The notes: generated by a model from the letters alone, not told the origin. A stretch of 36,822 nucleotides of DNA from Clostridium puniceum (GCF_002006345.1 NZ_LZZM01000206.1:1-36822), one strand, 5' to 3'. Positions 6,346-12,662 are shown, numbered from the stretch's first letter. Program-made: numbers and translations.

Positions 6346-7221
6346 ATGTTTGAAAAATTAAAGATTGGAGCAACTTTATATCACATAGTAGGTAATGACA
6401 TAATAGTTACTACAGTAACAAAAATAGAGTCAAATGAGCAAGGAATTTATGTATATGCTAAAAATGAAAAAGGAGAGCAATACAGATTTATTTTAATAGT
6501 GTATTCAAATGGAAAAACAGTTTTTGGAGATACTGTTTGGGTAAGATTAGAGGATTATATGAAAGCTTCAACTGTTAATGGATATATAACAAGTTTGAAA
6601 GGTTTCTTCGGATGGTTGCAGTCAGAAGAATATATTATTAAGAATCCAGCATTTAAGTTAAAACAAACTAAAGTGCCACGTGTAATATTGCAGCCATATA
6701 CATCAGAAAATCTTGAAAAATTAAGAGAAGCATGTGAGACAGAAAAAGAAAAATGTTTGTTTGAATTGCTTGATAGCACAGCATGCCGAATATCGGAAAT
6801 AGATAATATCAAATTAGAAGATATAAACTGGCAAGAGCGAAGTATAAAGGTTTTAGGGAAAGGCAATAAAGAGAGAATAGTTTATTTTTCTACCAAAGCT
6901 AAGTTACACATGCAACGATATATTAATTCAAGAATTGGAGAATCGGAGTATTTATTTATATCGGATAGAGGAATACACCAACATATTAAGGTTAGAGCAC
7001 TTCAATTAATTCTATGTAAGATTAAAATTAGGGCAGGAGTTGAGGAAAGAGTACATTGCCATAAGTTTAGAAGAACTAGAGCTACTCAGCTTTTAAATGG
7101 TGGCATGAGAATAGAAGGTGTACAAGGCATTCTTGGACATACTACTCCGGCCACGACTCAGATATATGCACAACTGTCTCAAGAAAATTTGAAAAATGAG
7201 TATAGAAAATTAGTTGTTTAA
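6346..7221 (+). CDS. Tyrosine recombinase with unusual N-terminus
   Basis: 291 aa; AAGGAGTGAG precedes the ATG at 6346. Residues ~75-291 are a tyrosine recombinase: a core-binding remnant (STVNGYITSLKGFFGWL), then a complete catalytic domain with R148 (ACRISE), H239-x-x-R242 (HKFR), H265 (LGHTTP) and nucleophile Y274 (TQIYAQLS). Residues 1-~70 do not look like the SAM-like arm-binding domain; they read as a small beta-rich domain (KIGATLYHIVGNDIIVTTVT ...). This suggests fusion of an unrelated small phage gene to a shortened recombinase. It could be active, regulatory, or decayed. It follows the terminator at 6260 and precedes an HTH gene. Confidence 0.8.
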   Translation: MFEKLKIGATLYHIVGNDIIVTTVTKIESNEQGIYVYAKNEKGEQYRFILIVYSNGKTVFGDTVWVRLEDYMKASTVNGYITSLKGFFGWLQSEEYIIKNPAFKLKQTKVPRVILQPYTSENLEKLREACETEKEKCLFELLDSTACRISEIDNIKLEDINWQERSIKVLGKGNKERIVYFSTKAKLHMQRYINSRIGESEYLFISDRGIHQHIKVRALQLILCKIKIRAGVEERVHCHKFRRTRATQLLNGGMRIEGVQGILGHTTPATTQIYAQLSQENLKNEYRKLVV

Positions 7222-7290
7222 AAATTATACATAATAGAAATGCCATATAAGAGTTAAAGAACAATGAGCTTTAGAAACAGGAGGGAGATT

Positions 7291-7494
7291 ATGCGTAGAG
7301 CGACGATAAAGAGAGAGATAGACGTAGCTCTTTCGGATCCGCAAAAAGATAAAGAGTATATTAGTAAACTTAAAAAAACTAAGGATAAAGTAAGATATTT
7401 AAGAATTGTTAAAGGATATGGTCAAGTAGAAGCTGCGAAATTAATAGGTATATCAGATAGGCATATTAGGCGCATAGAAAAAGAATTGAATTAA
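7291..7494 (+). CDS. Small helix-turn-helix protein, 67 aa
   Basis: Start at 7291 because AGGAGG (7279-7284) sits 6 nt upstream; an ATG at 7264 has no such site. The C-terminal half (KDKVRYLRIVKGYGQVEAAKLIGISDRHIRRIEKEL) is a clear HTH, with the recognition helix around ISDRHIRRIEK. The N-terminus is basic. It is likely a phage transcription regulator or sigma-region-4-like activator. An array of 11-bp repeats begins 9 nt after its stop and may be its binding site (inference). Confidence 0.7.
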   Translation: MRRATIKREIDVALSDPQKDKEYISKLKKTKDKVRYLRIVKGYGQVEAAKLIGISDRHIRRIEKELN

Positions 7495-7502
7495 GTTAAG
7501 AA

Positions 7503-7557
7503 TGTCCTATAAATGTCCGGAAAACGTCCGGAAAATGTCCTATAAACGTCCGGAAAA
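7503..7557 (+). repeat. 11-bp tandem repeat array (five units)
   Basis: Five 11-bp units of the form (T/C)GTCC(T/G)(A/G)(T/A)AAA lie head to tail: TGTCCTATAAA, TGTCCGGAAAA, CGTCCGGAAAA, TGTCCTATAAA, CGTCCGGAAAA, plus a partial TGTC. The period is close to one helical turn, so identical faces are presented. The unit length is not a multiple of three and the stretch is non-coding. Candidates are an operator array, iterons or a packaging/replication site. Confidence 0.75.
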
Positions 7558-7634
7558 TGTCAGCTAGTCAAAAAGAGTTTAATGAAATATAATAGATGTT
7601 ATAAATAATACATAGAATTCAACATTGAAAAAGT

Positions 7635-7653
7635 AAAGGATGTCTCCTTTTTT
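7635..7653 (+). terminator. Short possible terminator
   Basis: AAAGGA (7635-7640) pairs with TCCTTT (7645-7650) around a 4-nt loop, followed by TTT. The stem is short (6 bp) and A/T-rich, so efficiency is doubtful. The region 7558-7694 otherwise holds only the ribosome binding site AGGAGG of the next gene. Confidence 0.4.
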
Positions 7654-7694
7654 GGTTTGGGTGAACTATACACTTTTTTAAGGAGGAACTGGTC

Positions 7695-8105
7695 TTGAAT
7701 TCAAAAATAGATAAAGAACTAGTTAAAATTTTATATATTGATGAAGGACTTAATTCTTCTGAAATAGCTAAAAAGTTAAATCTTAAAGTTAAGTCAGTTG
7801 AGAAGTGTATACAGAGAAATTTTAATAAATATAAGCTACAGCATAAGAGAGTTAGACTTCAGAAGAAAGAAACTGAAAAAGCTATTAATTATGAGGCTAC
7901 TAGATGTATGTCAGATGGTTCATTCATAAAGAAAAATCCAAGTATATATAAGACAGATTCAAATGGAGATATAATTGTTAATGCTCCAGAAGAAATTTTA
8001 ACTTGGGACGTTCCTAAAAAGTTGAAAAATGATGATAGTACAGAGCTGTACAACAAAAGAGTAACAAAAAAATATAGAGATACAAGCAATGAGTCACTAA
8101 ATTAA
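7695..8105 (+). CDS. HTH-domain protein, probable phage regulator
   Basis: TTG start at 7695, 8 nt after AGGAGG (7681-7686). 136 aa. Residues 5-45 form a HTH: LVKILYIDEGLNSSEIAKKL followed by LKVKSVEKCIQRN. This is the GerE/sigma-like or winged type used by small phage regulators. The rest is basic then mixed, with WDVPKKLKN near the end. Its stop codon lies within a terminator hairpin. It could control the methyltransferase/recombinase unit that follows, but no operator is evident. Confidence 0.6.
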   Translation: MNSKIDKELVKILYIDEGLNSSEIAKKLNLKVKSVEKCIQRNFNKYKLQHKRVRLQKKETEKAINYEATRCMSDGSFIKKNPSIYKTDSNGDIIVNAPEEILTWDVPKKLKNDDSTELYNKRVTKKYRDTSNESLN

Positions 8106-8121
8106 ATAGGGGCTCATTTTT
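8088..8121 (+). terminator. Terminator/attenuator overlapping a stop codon
   Basis: AATGAGTC (8088-8095) pairs with GGCTCATT (8111-8118), one G-T wobble, followed by TTTAT. The stem overlaps the stop codon at 8103-8105. It probably lowers read-through into the methyltransferase gene. Confidence 0.6.
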
Positions 8122-8178
8122 ATATTAAAAATATAAATGTCTTTTTTACGAATGAAAAAATTTAGAGGAGAAAAACAA

Positions 8179-9204
8179 ATGAAGAAACAAAAGATAAAGC
8201 TTCTGAGCTTATTTAGTGGGATAGGCTCTTTTGAAAAAGCATTAGAAAAATTAAATATCGACTTTGAGTTAGTAAATTATTGCGAAATTGATAAATTTGC
8301 TAGTTATGCATATAGTATTTTGCATAATGTAGATGAAAGTCTTAATTTGGGGGATATATCAAAAGTTGATGAAAATAATTTAAATGATTTTGATATCCTT
8401 ACATATGGATTTCCATGCCAGGACATTAGTTTAGCTGGAAAGCGAAAGGGAATTATTAAAGGGCAAACTAGAAGTGGTTTGCTCTTTGAAGCATTTAGAA
8501 TTATAAAAGCTAAGAAACCTAAATATGCTATAGCTGAAAATGTTAAGAACCTTACAAGCAAGATGTTTATTAATGATTTCAATAATATGGTAGAGGAATT
8601 AGACGATATGGGATATAACTCATATTGGAAATTAATCAATAGTAAGGACTATAGATCAGCGCAATCAAGGGAAAGAGTTTTTATTATTTCAATTAGAAAA
8701 GATATTGATAATGGAATGTTTGAATTTCCTGAGTCAATGAATATTCATATACCACTTAGTGAGGTTACAGAAAAAGTAATCGATGAAAAATATTACTGCA
8801 AAGAAAATATGCCTATAAAGAATTTCATAAATAACATAAATAGAAAGCTTGTAGACTTTAAGAATCCTAGCAAATTTGGACTTTTAAAAGTTGGGGGCAT
8901 TGAAAAACCTAATATGTTAGAAATGAATAGAAGAGTATTTTCAGATTTAGGATGCAGCCCTACACTAGTAACTGGATCAGATAGTGTTCCGAAAATAGTT
9001 CAGTGTAGGATAAGAAAATTAACTCCACTTGAATGCTGGCGGTTAACCGGTTTTAATGATGAAGATTATTGGAATGTTAGACGTGCATTAGAACAACGAT
9101 TTTATAGCAATAAAGATAGATCAGATAGTAGAATGTATAAAATGGCTGGTAATAGTATTGTTGTAAATGTAGTAGAAAGTATTTTCAAAAAATTATTAAT
9201 ATAG
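8179..9204 (+). CDS. DNA (cytosine-5-)-methyltransferase, orphan
   Basis: Start at 8179 (GAGGAG 9 nt upstream); upstream in-frame ATGs at 8137 and 8152 lack a site. 341 aa, normal for a monospecific C5 MTase. All key motifs are present: motif I LLSLFSGIGSFEKAL (SAM binding), motif IV GFPCQDIS with catalytic C80, motif VI AENVKNL, motif VIII QSRERVFII, a variable target-recognition region at ~190-265, and C-terminal LTPLECWRLTGF and AGNSIVV (motifs IX-X). It methylates cytosine in duplex DNA. No restriction endonuclease is adjacent, so it is most likely a phage anti-restriction or regulatory enzyme. The recognition site cannot be read from sequence alone. Confidence 0.92.
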   Translation: MKKQKIKLLSLFSGIGSFEKALEKLNIDFELVNYCEIDKFASYAYSILHNVDESLNLGDISKVDENNLNDFDILTYGFPCQDISLAGKRKGIIKGQTRSGLLFEAFRIIKAKKPKYAIAENVKNLTSKMFINDFNNMVEELDDMGYNSYWKLINSKDYRSAQSRERVFIISIRKDIDNGMFEFPESMNIHIPLSEVTEKVIDEKYYCKENMPIKNFINNINRKLVDFKNPSKFGLLKVGGIEKPNMLEMNRRVFSDLGCSPTLVTGSDSVPKIVQCRIRKLTPLECWRLTGFNDEDYWNVRRALEQRFYSNKDRSDSRMYKMAGNSIVVNVVESIFKKLLI

Positions 9205-9219
9205 AGAAGAGGTGAGGAC

Positions 9220-9453
9220 ATGAGATCAATGTATACATCATATGTATGTAAAATTAATAAGTGTAAAAAAGAAACAATATTACTTACAGAAGAGGTGGAG
9301 GATACCATTAGAAAAGGGAATTATATTTCATGTTCTCATTGTGGTTCTAAAAATATAAAAGAACAAAAGTCAACAGATAATTTTAAAGAATGCATGGATC
9401 ATGCTGCATACAAAAGAAAAAATGGATCAATTAGGCAGGTGCATTCGGTATGA
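9220..9453 (+). CDS. Zinc-ribbon protein, 77 aa
   Basis: ATG at 9220 after GAGGTGAGG. Two Cys pairs (YVCKINKC near residue 10 and SCSHCGS near residue 38) are spaced as in a zinc ribbon. The C-terminal third is basic. Its stop overlaps the start of the recombinase gene by 4 nt (ATGA), so the two are translationally coupled, and it may assist that recombinase (inference). Clostridial phages often have such ribbons near regulators. Confidence 0.65.
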   Translation: MRSMYTSYVCKINKCKKETILLTEEVEDTIRKGNYISCSHCGSKNIKEQKSTDNFKECMDHAAYKRKNGSIRQVHSV

Positions 9454-10244
9454 AAAGAAAAAAGATAAATTTAAAAATATCTAATAAACCTAAAAAAGAA
9501 AGAAAAAAGATCCCAGCTATTCCATTAACGCCTGAAATGGCGTATAGGATAGAGGATCAATTACAAGAAAGTAAAAATGAATATAAAGCTAAAAGAGATG
9601 TAATATTATTAAATATAGCATTAACAACTGGCTATAGAATGCAAGACCTTGTAGATCTTAGGGTTGGAGATTTAAGAGGATTTTTAAAGAGTGGCTATTT
9701 TAAGATTGCAGAAAAAAAGAAAATAAATGCATTAAAAGCAAAATTAGAAGGTTATGAATATGTGGCTGAAGATGATGATGGTGATGAAGTAGTCATAACT
9801 ATAGAGGAAATAGCTGAAAAAAAAGTTAAGCCTAGAGAGGTTGAAATAATACCAGAATTAAAACCTTTGTTGGAGGATTACTTAAAAGGTGAAAAGAACA
9901 GAAATTTTGCGTTTAGAACTACTAAGTGTTCTAAGAAAGTGAAAGAAACGGGAAATGCACCATATATACCAAGAGAATCGTATTCAAAGATAATATTAGG
10001 TGCGGCAAAGAAAATTGCAACTAGAACTAATGAAATGGATATATCAGAAGTTGAAGGCATAACAGGACATAGTTTAAGAAAAGGTTATGCTATGAACATT
10101 TATGAAACAACTGGCGATATTAATAAAGTTAAAGAAATGTTAGGGCATAGTACTGTAGAAATAACTAAATTATACTTATGGCCTATTAGAACAATGAAGC
10201 ATGAAGCATCTAGTGGATTAAATAAATTTATCAGAAAAAGGTAA
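9450..10244 (+). CDS. Tyrosine recombinase, short form
   Basis: 264 aa. The catalytic residues are R63 (TTGYRMQDL), H207-x-x-R210 (GHSLRKG), H233 (LGHSTVEI) and Y242 (KLYLWP). The N-terminal core-binding domain is almost absent; the protein begins with ~30 basic residues and goes into the catalytic fold. A charged insertion (residues ~95-125, EDDDGDEVVITIEE) is present. Such short recombinases occur in phages as accessory enzymes, for dimer resolution or regulation, not classical integration. The 10-bp inverted repeat at 10343-10372 is a candidate site. Coupled to the zinc-ribbon gene. Confidence 0.8.
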   Translation: MKRKKINLKISNKPKKERKKIPAIPLTPEMAYRIEDQLQESKNEYKAKRDVILLNIALTTGYRMQDLVDLRVGDLRGFLKSGYFKIAEKKKINALKAKLEGYEYVAEDDDGDEVVITIEEIAEKKVKPREVEIIPELKPLLEDYLKGEKNRNFAFRTTKCSKKVKETGNAPYIPRESYSKIILGAAKKIATRTNEMDISEVEGITGHSLRKGYAMNIYETTGDINKVKEMLGHSTVEITKLYLWPIRTMKHEASSGLNKFIRKR

Positions 10245-10266
10245 ATTTATTATTTTTTTATTATAC

Positions 10267-10372
10267 AATACCTTATTTTGTGGGCTTAAGTATAATAGAG
10301 AAAATTAAAATTAATCTACTAATATATGCATTAAAAATTAGTAATACCTTATCCTATAGATAATAAGGTATT
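10267..10372. repeat. AATACCTTAT direct and inverted repeats
   Basis: AATACCTTAT occurs at 10267-10276 and 10343-10352 in direct orientation and inverted (ATAAGGTATT) at 10363-10372. The last two make a 10-bp perfect dyad with a 10-bp spacer. No T-run follows, so it is not a terminator. It begins 23 nt after the short tyrosine recombinase gene, and the arm-spacer-arm layout is compatible with a recombinase core site or an operator. A TATAAT at 10291 lacks a good -35. Confidence 0.5.
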
Positions 10373-10422
10373 GTAGAAGAAAAATTGAAATACTCTAATG
10401 CATTGGTATTAAAGGGTTTGAA

Positions 10423-10545
10423 GTGAAAAAACTTGAAGATATAAAAAGTAAGAAAAAAATAGCCATGAAAAACACGCACCAGGAATCTTGCAAAAATAAT
10501 TTTTATGGTCAAAAACAACCCTACTTTTATGGATATTCACATTAA
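10423..10545 (+). CDS. Possible 40-aa basic protein
   Basis: GTG start with AAAGGG (10411-10416) 6 nt upstream; stop TAA at 10543-10545. The N-terminal half is very basic (KKLEDIKSKKKIAMK); the C-terminus is aromatic (NNFYGQKQPYFYGYSH). It fills most of the gap between the recombinase and the late regulator and ends 37 nt before the latter. Evidence is limited to an open frame, a plausible ribosome binding site and a non-random composition. Family unknown. Confidence 0.4.
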   Translation: MKKLEDIKSKKKIAMKNTHQESCKNNFYGQKQPYFYGYSH

Positions 10546-10582
10546 CATATATTTTTAAATATAGATTTGAGGTGTCAAATTA

Positions 10583-11002
10583 ATGAAAAATATGAATGAA
10601 ACTGTAGAGAGAATTAAAAGCTACAAGGAAACATTAGCGGATATTAAAGAATTAGATTTTAAGATTCAAGAGCTGGATGGGGGAATTAGTAGAAGGAATG
10701 AAAATTCATTAGGTATAAGATTAAGTAAGAGTAATGTCGTTTATTCTGAAGCTGAGGAGATGTTTGAAAGAAAAAATGAATTGCTTGCACAAAAATTAGA
10801 GAAAGACATTCAGATAAAAAGAATCAATAATGCCTTAAGTATATTAGAGCCTGAAGAAAGAGAAATAATAAAAAATATTTATATTAATCGAAAAAGATAT
10901 TATATAATTCAGGATAAATTAAATTTATCATATCAAAGGATAAAGCAGTTGGAAAAACAAGCCATTTTAAAAATGGTTAAATATGTTCTTCCAAGTTGGT
11001 AA
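10583..11002 (+). CDS. Sigma-70-like phage late regulator (ArpU/RinA type)
   Basis: GAGGTG precedes the ATG at 10583. 139 aa. The N-terminal two thirds are helical and charged. Residues ~92-135 are a sigma region-4-like HTH: LEPEEREIIKNIYINRKRYY, then LNLSYQRIKQLEKQAILKM. This is the layout of ArpU/RinA-family proteins, which activate late gene transcription and sit just upstream of the terminase module in many Gram-positive phages. Here, the terminase genes are 2.2 kb further on, separated by inserted cargo (11.0-13.2 kb). Confidence 0.75.
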   Translation: MKNMNETVERIKSYKETLADIKELDFKIQELDGGISRRNENSLGIRLSKSNVVYSEAEEMFERKNELLAQKLEKDIQIKRINNALSILEPEEREIIKNIYINRKRYYIIQDKLNLSYQRIKQLEKQAILKMVKYVLPSW

Positions 11003-11006
11003 TATT

Positions 11007-11138
11007 AAGTGTACATTTTGGGTATGCCCTAAAGAGTACACTTGAAAATGATAGATATTTAGAGATAATTATATATATTTTTATCATAATCACCTTAAAA
11101 AGTGTTCAATGAATTTGTTTAACTCAAAATGAACAGTT
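11007..11138. repeat. Two res-like dyads upstream of the first serine recombinase
   Basis: Dyad 1 spans 11007-11043: AAGTGTAC at the left end, GTACACTT at the right, with an inner imperfect dyad (TTTGGG/CCCTAAA). Dyad 2 spans 11100-11138: AAGTGTTCA left, TGAACAGTT right (8 of 9 paired). Both sites share the AAGTGT outer arm, and dyad 2 covers the recombinase promoter. The lengths (37 and 39 bp) are near those of small serine recombinase subsites. Assignment as recombination sites is inference; an operator is the alternative. Confidence 0.5.
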
Positions 11139-11143
11139 ATAAT
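11115..11143 (+). promoter_or_regulatory. Promoter of the first serine recombinase
   Basis: TTGTTT (11115-11120), 17-bp spacer, TATAAT (11138-11143). The start codon at 11183 is 39 nt downstream of the -10. The promoter overlaps dyad 2, so the recombinase could repress itself. Confidence 0.6.
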
Positions 11144-11182
11144 ATAATTATAGATTAGTTAATCATGAAAGGAATGGTTGAA

Positions 11183-11797
11183 ATGATTTTTGGTTATGTT
11201 AGAGTAAGTTCAAAGGAACAAAATGAAGAAAGACAAATTAAAGCACTAAGAGATTATAGTAAAGAGTTAGAATATAATAATATATACATAGATAAAGAAA
11301 GTGGTAAGGATTTTAATAGAGAAAGATATCAAAAATTAAAATCTATATTGAGACCTGGAGATATTTTAATAATAAAGGAACTGGATAGACTTGGCAGAAA
11401 TAAGCAAATGGTAAAAGATGAATTGAATTTTTTTAAGGAAAGCAAGATAAGAGTTAAGATTTTAAATATCCCAACAACATTAATAGATCTTCCAGAAGAA
11501 AATGAATGGATATTTGAAATGATTAATAATATTTTAATTGAAGTTTTAGCAGCTATAGCGGAAGAAGAAAGAAATAAAATAAGAACTCGTCAAGCTGAAG
11601 GTATTTTGTTGGCAAAACAACAAGGTAAGTATAAAGGTAGAAAATTAGAGCCATTACCAGAAGGTTTTGAAAAATTGTATAAACAATGGAAAGATGATAA
11701 AATTAATGCAGTTCAGTTCACCAAGCTTTTAAATCTTAAAAGTAGAACAACTTTATATAAATACATAAAGAGATACGAAGAAAGTAATACAAAATAA
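11183..11797 (+). CDS. Small serine recombinase (resolvase/invertase family)
   Basis: Start at 11183, with AAAGGA 9 nt upstream; ATGs at 11165 and 11174 are less well placed. 204 aa, typical for this class. The catalytic domain has the S9 nucleophile (FGYVRVSSKEQN), a conserved RYQKLKSILRPGDILIIKEL core and LDRLGRN. Helix E carries EEERNKIRTRQAEGI. The C-terminal HTH (KINAVQFTKLLNLKSRTTLYKYIKR) binds DNA. Function: site-specific resolution or inversion; in a phage or plasmid it may resolve multimers. It has a private promoter and dyad sites. Confidence 0.88.
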   Translation: MIFGYVRVSSKEQNEERQIKALRDYSKELEYNNIYIDKESGKDFNRERYQKLKSILRPGDILIIKELDRLGRNKQMVKDELNFFKESKIRVKILNIPTTLIDLPEENEWIFEMINNILIEVLAAIAEEERNKIRTRQAEGILLAKQQGKYKGRKLEPLPEGFEKLYKQWKDDKINAVQFTKLLNLKSRTTLYKYIKRYEESNTK

Positions 11798-11835
11798 AAG
11801 ATATATTTAATGTTATATAATATTAAATAATGTGA

Positions 11836-11841
11836 TATAAT
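11836..11841 (+). promoter_or_regulatory. Extended -10 promoter of a small RNA
   Basis: TGATATAAT at 11833-11841 is an extended -10. The -35 region (TTATAT at 11813-11818) is weak. It points toward the minus-strand toxin gene and could start an RNA at about 11848 that ends at the bidirectional terminator at 11941-11979. Confidence 0.5.
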
Positions 11842-11847
11842 ATATAT

Positions 11848-11979
11848 AAATTAACAAATAAAAACAGAGTGCTAGTAACACCCTGTAGTATACAATAAGT
11901 TGTTTAGGCAACTGATACCATTAATTAAATTTTCATTCAAAAATAGTAGATCAATTTGCGGTTGGGCTACTATTTTTTT
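11848..11979 (+). ncRNA. Candidate antitoxin RNA opposing the 31-aa toxin
   Basis: About 130 nt, with no coding potential, between an extended -10 promoter and a terminator. Predicted hairpins are CAGAGTG/CACCCTG (11865-11871 with 11879-11885, one mismatch) and AGTTG/CAACT (11898-11902 with 11909-11913). The 3' end is antisense to the end of the toxin ORF and to its terminator. It also contains ACTGATACCA (11911-11920), which can pair with the TGGTAT next to the toxin Shine-Dalgarno. This is the organisation of type I antitoxins. Boundaries are estimates. Confidence 0.5.
11941..11979. terminator. Bidirectional terminator, toxin and antitoxin RNAs
   Basis: AAATAGTAG (11941-11949) pairs with CTACTATTT (11967-11975). 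T-runs lie on both sides when read in either direction, so it can end both the plus-strand RNA and the minus-strand toxin mRNA. Confidence 0.75.
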
Positions 11980-12065
11980 ATGTTATTAATAAGTAAAACA
12001 ATGAATGTTAACAGAGCAAGTAGAAAAGTACCTGCTGAAAATAACAACATTAATTCATTACTCAT
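11970..12065 (-). CDS. Type I toxin-like hydrophobic peptide, 31 aa
   Basis: Minus strand, ATG at 12065-12063, TAG at 11972-11970. The peptide begins MSNELMLLFSAGTFLL, has one TM helix at residues ~6-27 and ends in NNIKK. This is the pattern of the putative holin-like toxin / TxpA-type family (short polar N-terminus, one TM, Lys tail), which depolarises or disrupts the membrane. The ribosome binding site is very strong (AGGGGG, 12075-12080 on the minus strand) but sits inside a 5' UTR hairpin. A minus-strand promoter lies at 12131 and an opposing small RNA at 11848. The gene would be missed by length cut-offs. Confidence 0.75.
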   Translation of the reverse strand: MSNELMLLFSAGTFLLALLTFIVLLINNIKK

Positions 12066-12067
12066 AC

Positions 12068-12099
12068 ATACCACCCCCTAACTATAGGGTTTGTGGTAT
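12068..12099 (-). promoter_or_regulatory. 5' UTR hairpin that hides the toxin ribosome binding site
   Basis: In the minus-strand mRNA, ATACCAC (12099-12093) pairs with GTGGTAT (12074-12068), and inside it CCCTA (12089-12085) pairs with TAGGG (12080-12076). The Shine-Dalgarno AGGGGG is in the stem. Such sequestration is common in type I toxin mRNAs, which are translated only after processing. Confidence 0.6.
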
Positions 12100-12130
12100 C
12101 AGTAGCCCATCAACTAAATTGTACTATGCT

Positions 12131-12139
12131 ATTATAGCA
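12131..12139 (-). promoter_or_regulatory. Extended -10 promoter of the toxin gene
   Basis: Read on the minus strand, TGCTATAAT occupies 12139-12131. It lies in a 17-bp perfect palindrome (12126-12142), a possible operator. No good -35 is seen, as is common for extended -10 promoters. Confidence 0.5.
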
Positions 12140-12193
12140 TAAAAACATTTGAACAAAGGTTATTTTTAACAAAAAGTATAAATTATATGTACA

Positions 12194-12223
12194 AAATAGG
12201 GAGCAAAAGCTCCGCTATTTTTT
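12194..12223. terminator. Hairpin terminator, probably bidirectional
   Basis: AAATAGGGAGC (12194-12204) pairs with GCTCCGCTATTT (12209-12220), with one bulged G and an AAAA loop. T-rich flanks lie on both strands. It follows the stop of the minus-strand 25-aa peptide. Confidence 0.75.
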
Positions 12224-12299
12224 ATTTAAATAAGTTGTATATGTTAATTATAGTGTTTACTACTGTGCAAAATAGAATAAGAAGTTTGTATTTATTCAT
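12222..12299 (-). CDS. Hydrophobic 25-aa peptide, second toxin candidate
   Basis: Minus strand, ATG at 12299-12297, TAA at 12224-12222. The peptide starts MNKYKLLILFCTVVN and is almost entirely one TM helix, with a Lys-rich N-terminus and a final Lys. A very strong GGGGGG ribosome binding site precedes it (12307-12312 on the plus strand as CCCCCC) and a terminator follows. The architecture copies the 31-aa toxin next door, but the sequence is unrelated to families I know. No clear promoter is found in 12300-12415, only TGCTTATAA-like elements. Confidence 0.5.
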   Translation of the reverse strand: MNKYKLLILFCTVVNTIINIYNLFK

Positions 12300-12415
12300 G
12301 TTAAATCCCCCCTTTCTAATACTGTGTAATTTCTTATAAGCACTTTAGTTTGAGAATATTCATCCATTAGTGTTTAACCTTGTTTAGCACATAAGCCACA
12401 GATGTTAAGCTATAG

Positions 12416-12462
12416 ACAGAATAAAAGCACCTAGTAAAACTTACTAGGTGCTTTTATTCTGT
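12416..12462. terminator. Perfect 22-bp hairpin, left border of the secreted-protein cassette
   Basis: The arms at 12416-12437 and 12441-12462 are perfectly complementary around a 3-nt loop. The core AGCACCTAG/CTAGGTGCT, and the flanking ATAAA/TTTAT, recur in the hairpin at 13143-13182. T-rich tails lie on both sides, so it may terminate in both directions. Confidence 0.75.
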
Positions 12463-12508
12463 AGATAATTAGGGATAAAATCACTACATGTAAAAAGGAG
12501 GGTTTTGG

Positions 12509-12535
12509 ATGATTAAATCAGGAATGTATATATGA
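12509..12535 (+). other. Eight-codon leader-like ORF with a strong ribosome binding site
   Basis: AAGGAGGG (12496-12502) precedes an ATG at 12509 that reads MIKSGMYI then stops. It could be a leader peptide or the remnant start of a lost gene. Nothing else coding is seen from 12463 to 12662 on the plus strand. Confidence 0.3.
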
Positions 12536-12662
12536 ATGTAATATTGTCTTTGGATAATCTTTGCAGAGAAGTTTTGTAATTTTAATAAATATTGGTTATT
12601 TGTTAAAAAAATAGAAGGAATTGGATGTTGAGTGTAGAATATATATTTACGAGGTGATAAAT

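Noticed and set aside
7503..7557. CRISPR array
   Set aside because: Units are 11 bp, head to tail with no spacers. This is a simple tandem repeat.
10343..10372. Intrinsic terminator
   Set aside because: The 10-bp dyad has a 10-nt loop and no T-run after it. A binding or recombination site is more likely.
11863..11940. Fst/par-type direct repeats between toxin and antitoxin RNAs
   Set aside because: The shared ACTGATACCA is in the same sense in both RNAs, not complementary, so it is not the DRa/DRb layout; pairing can only be with the Shine-Dalgarno side of the toxin hairpin.
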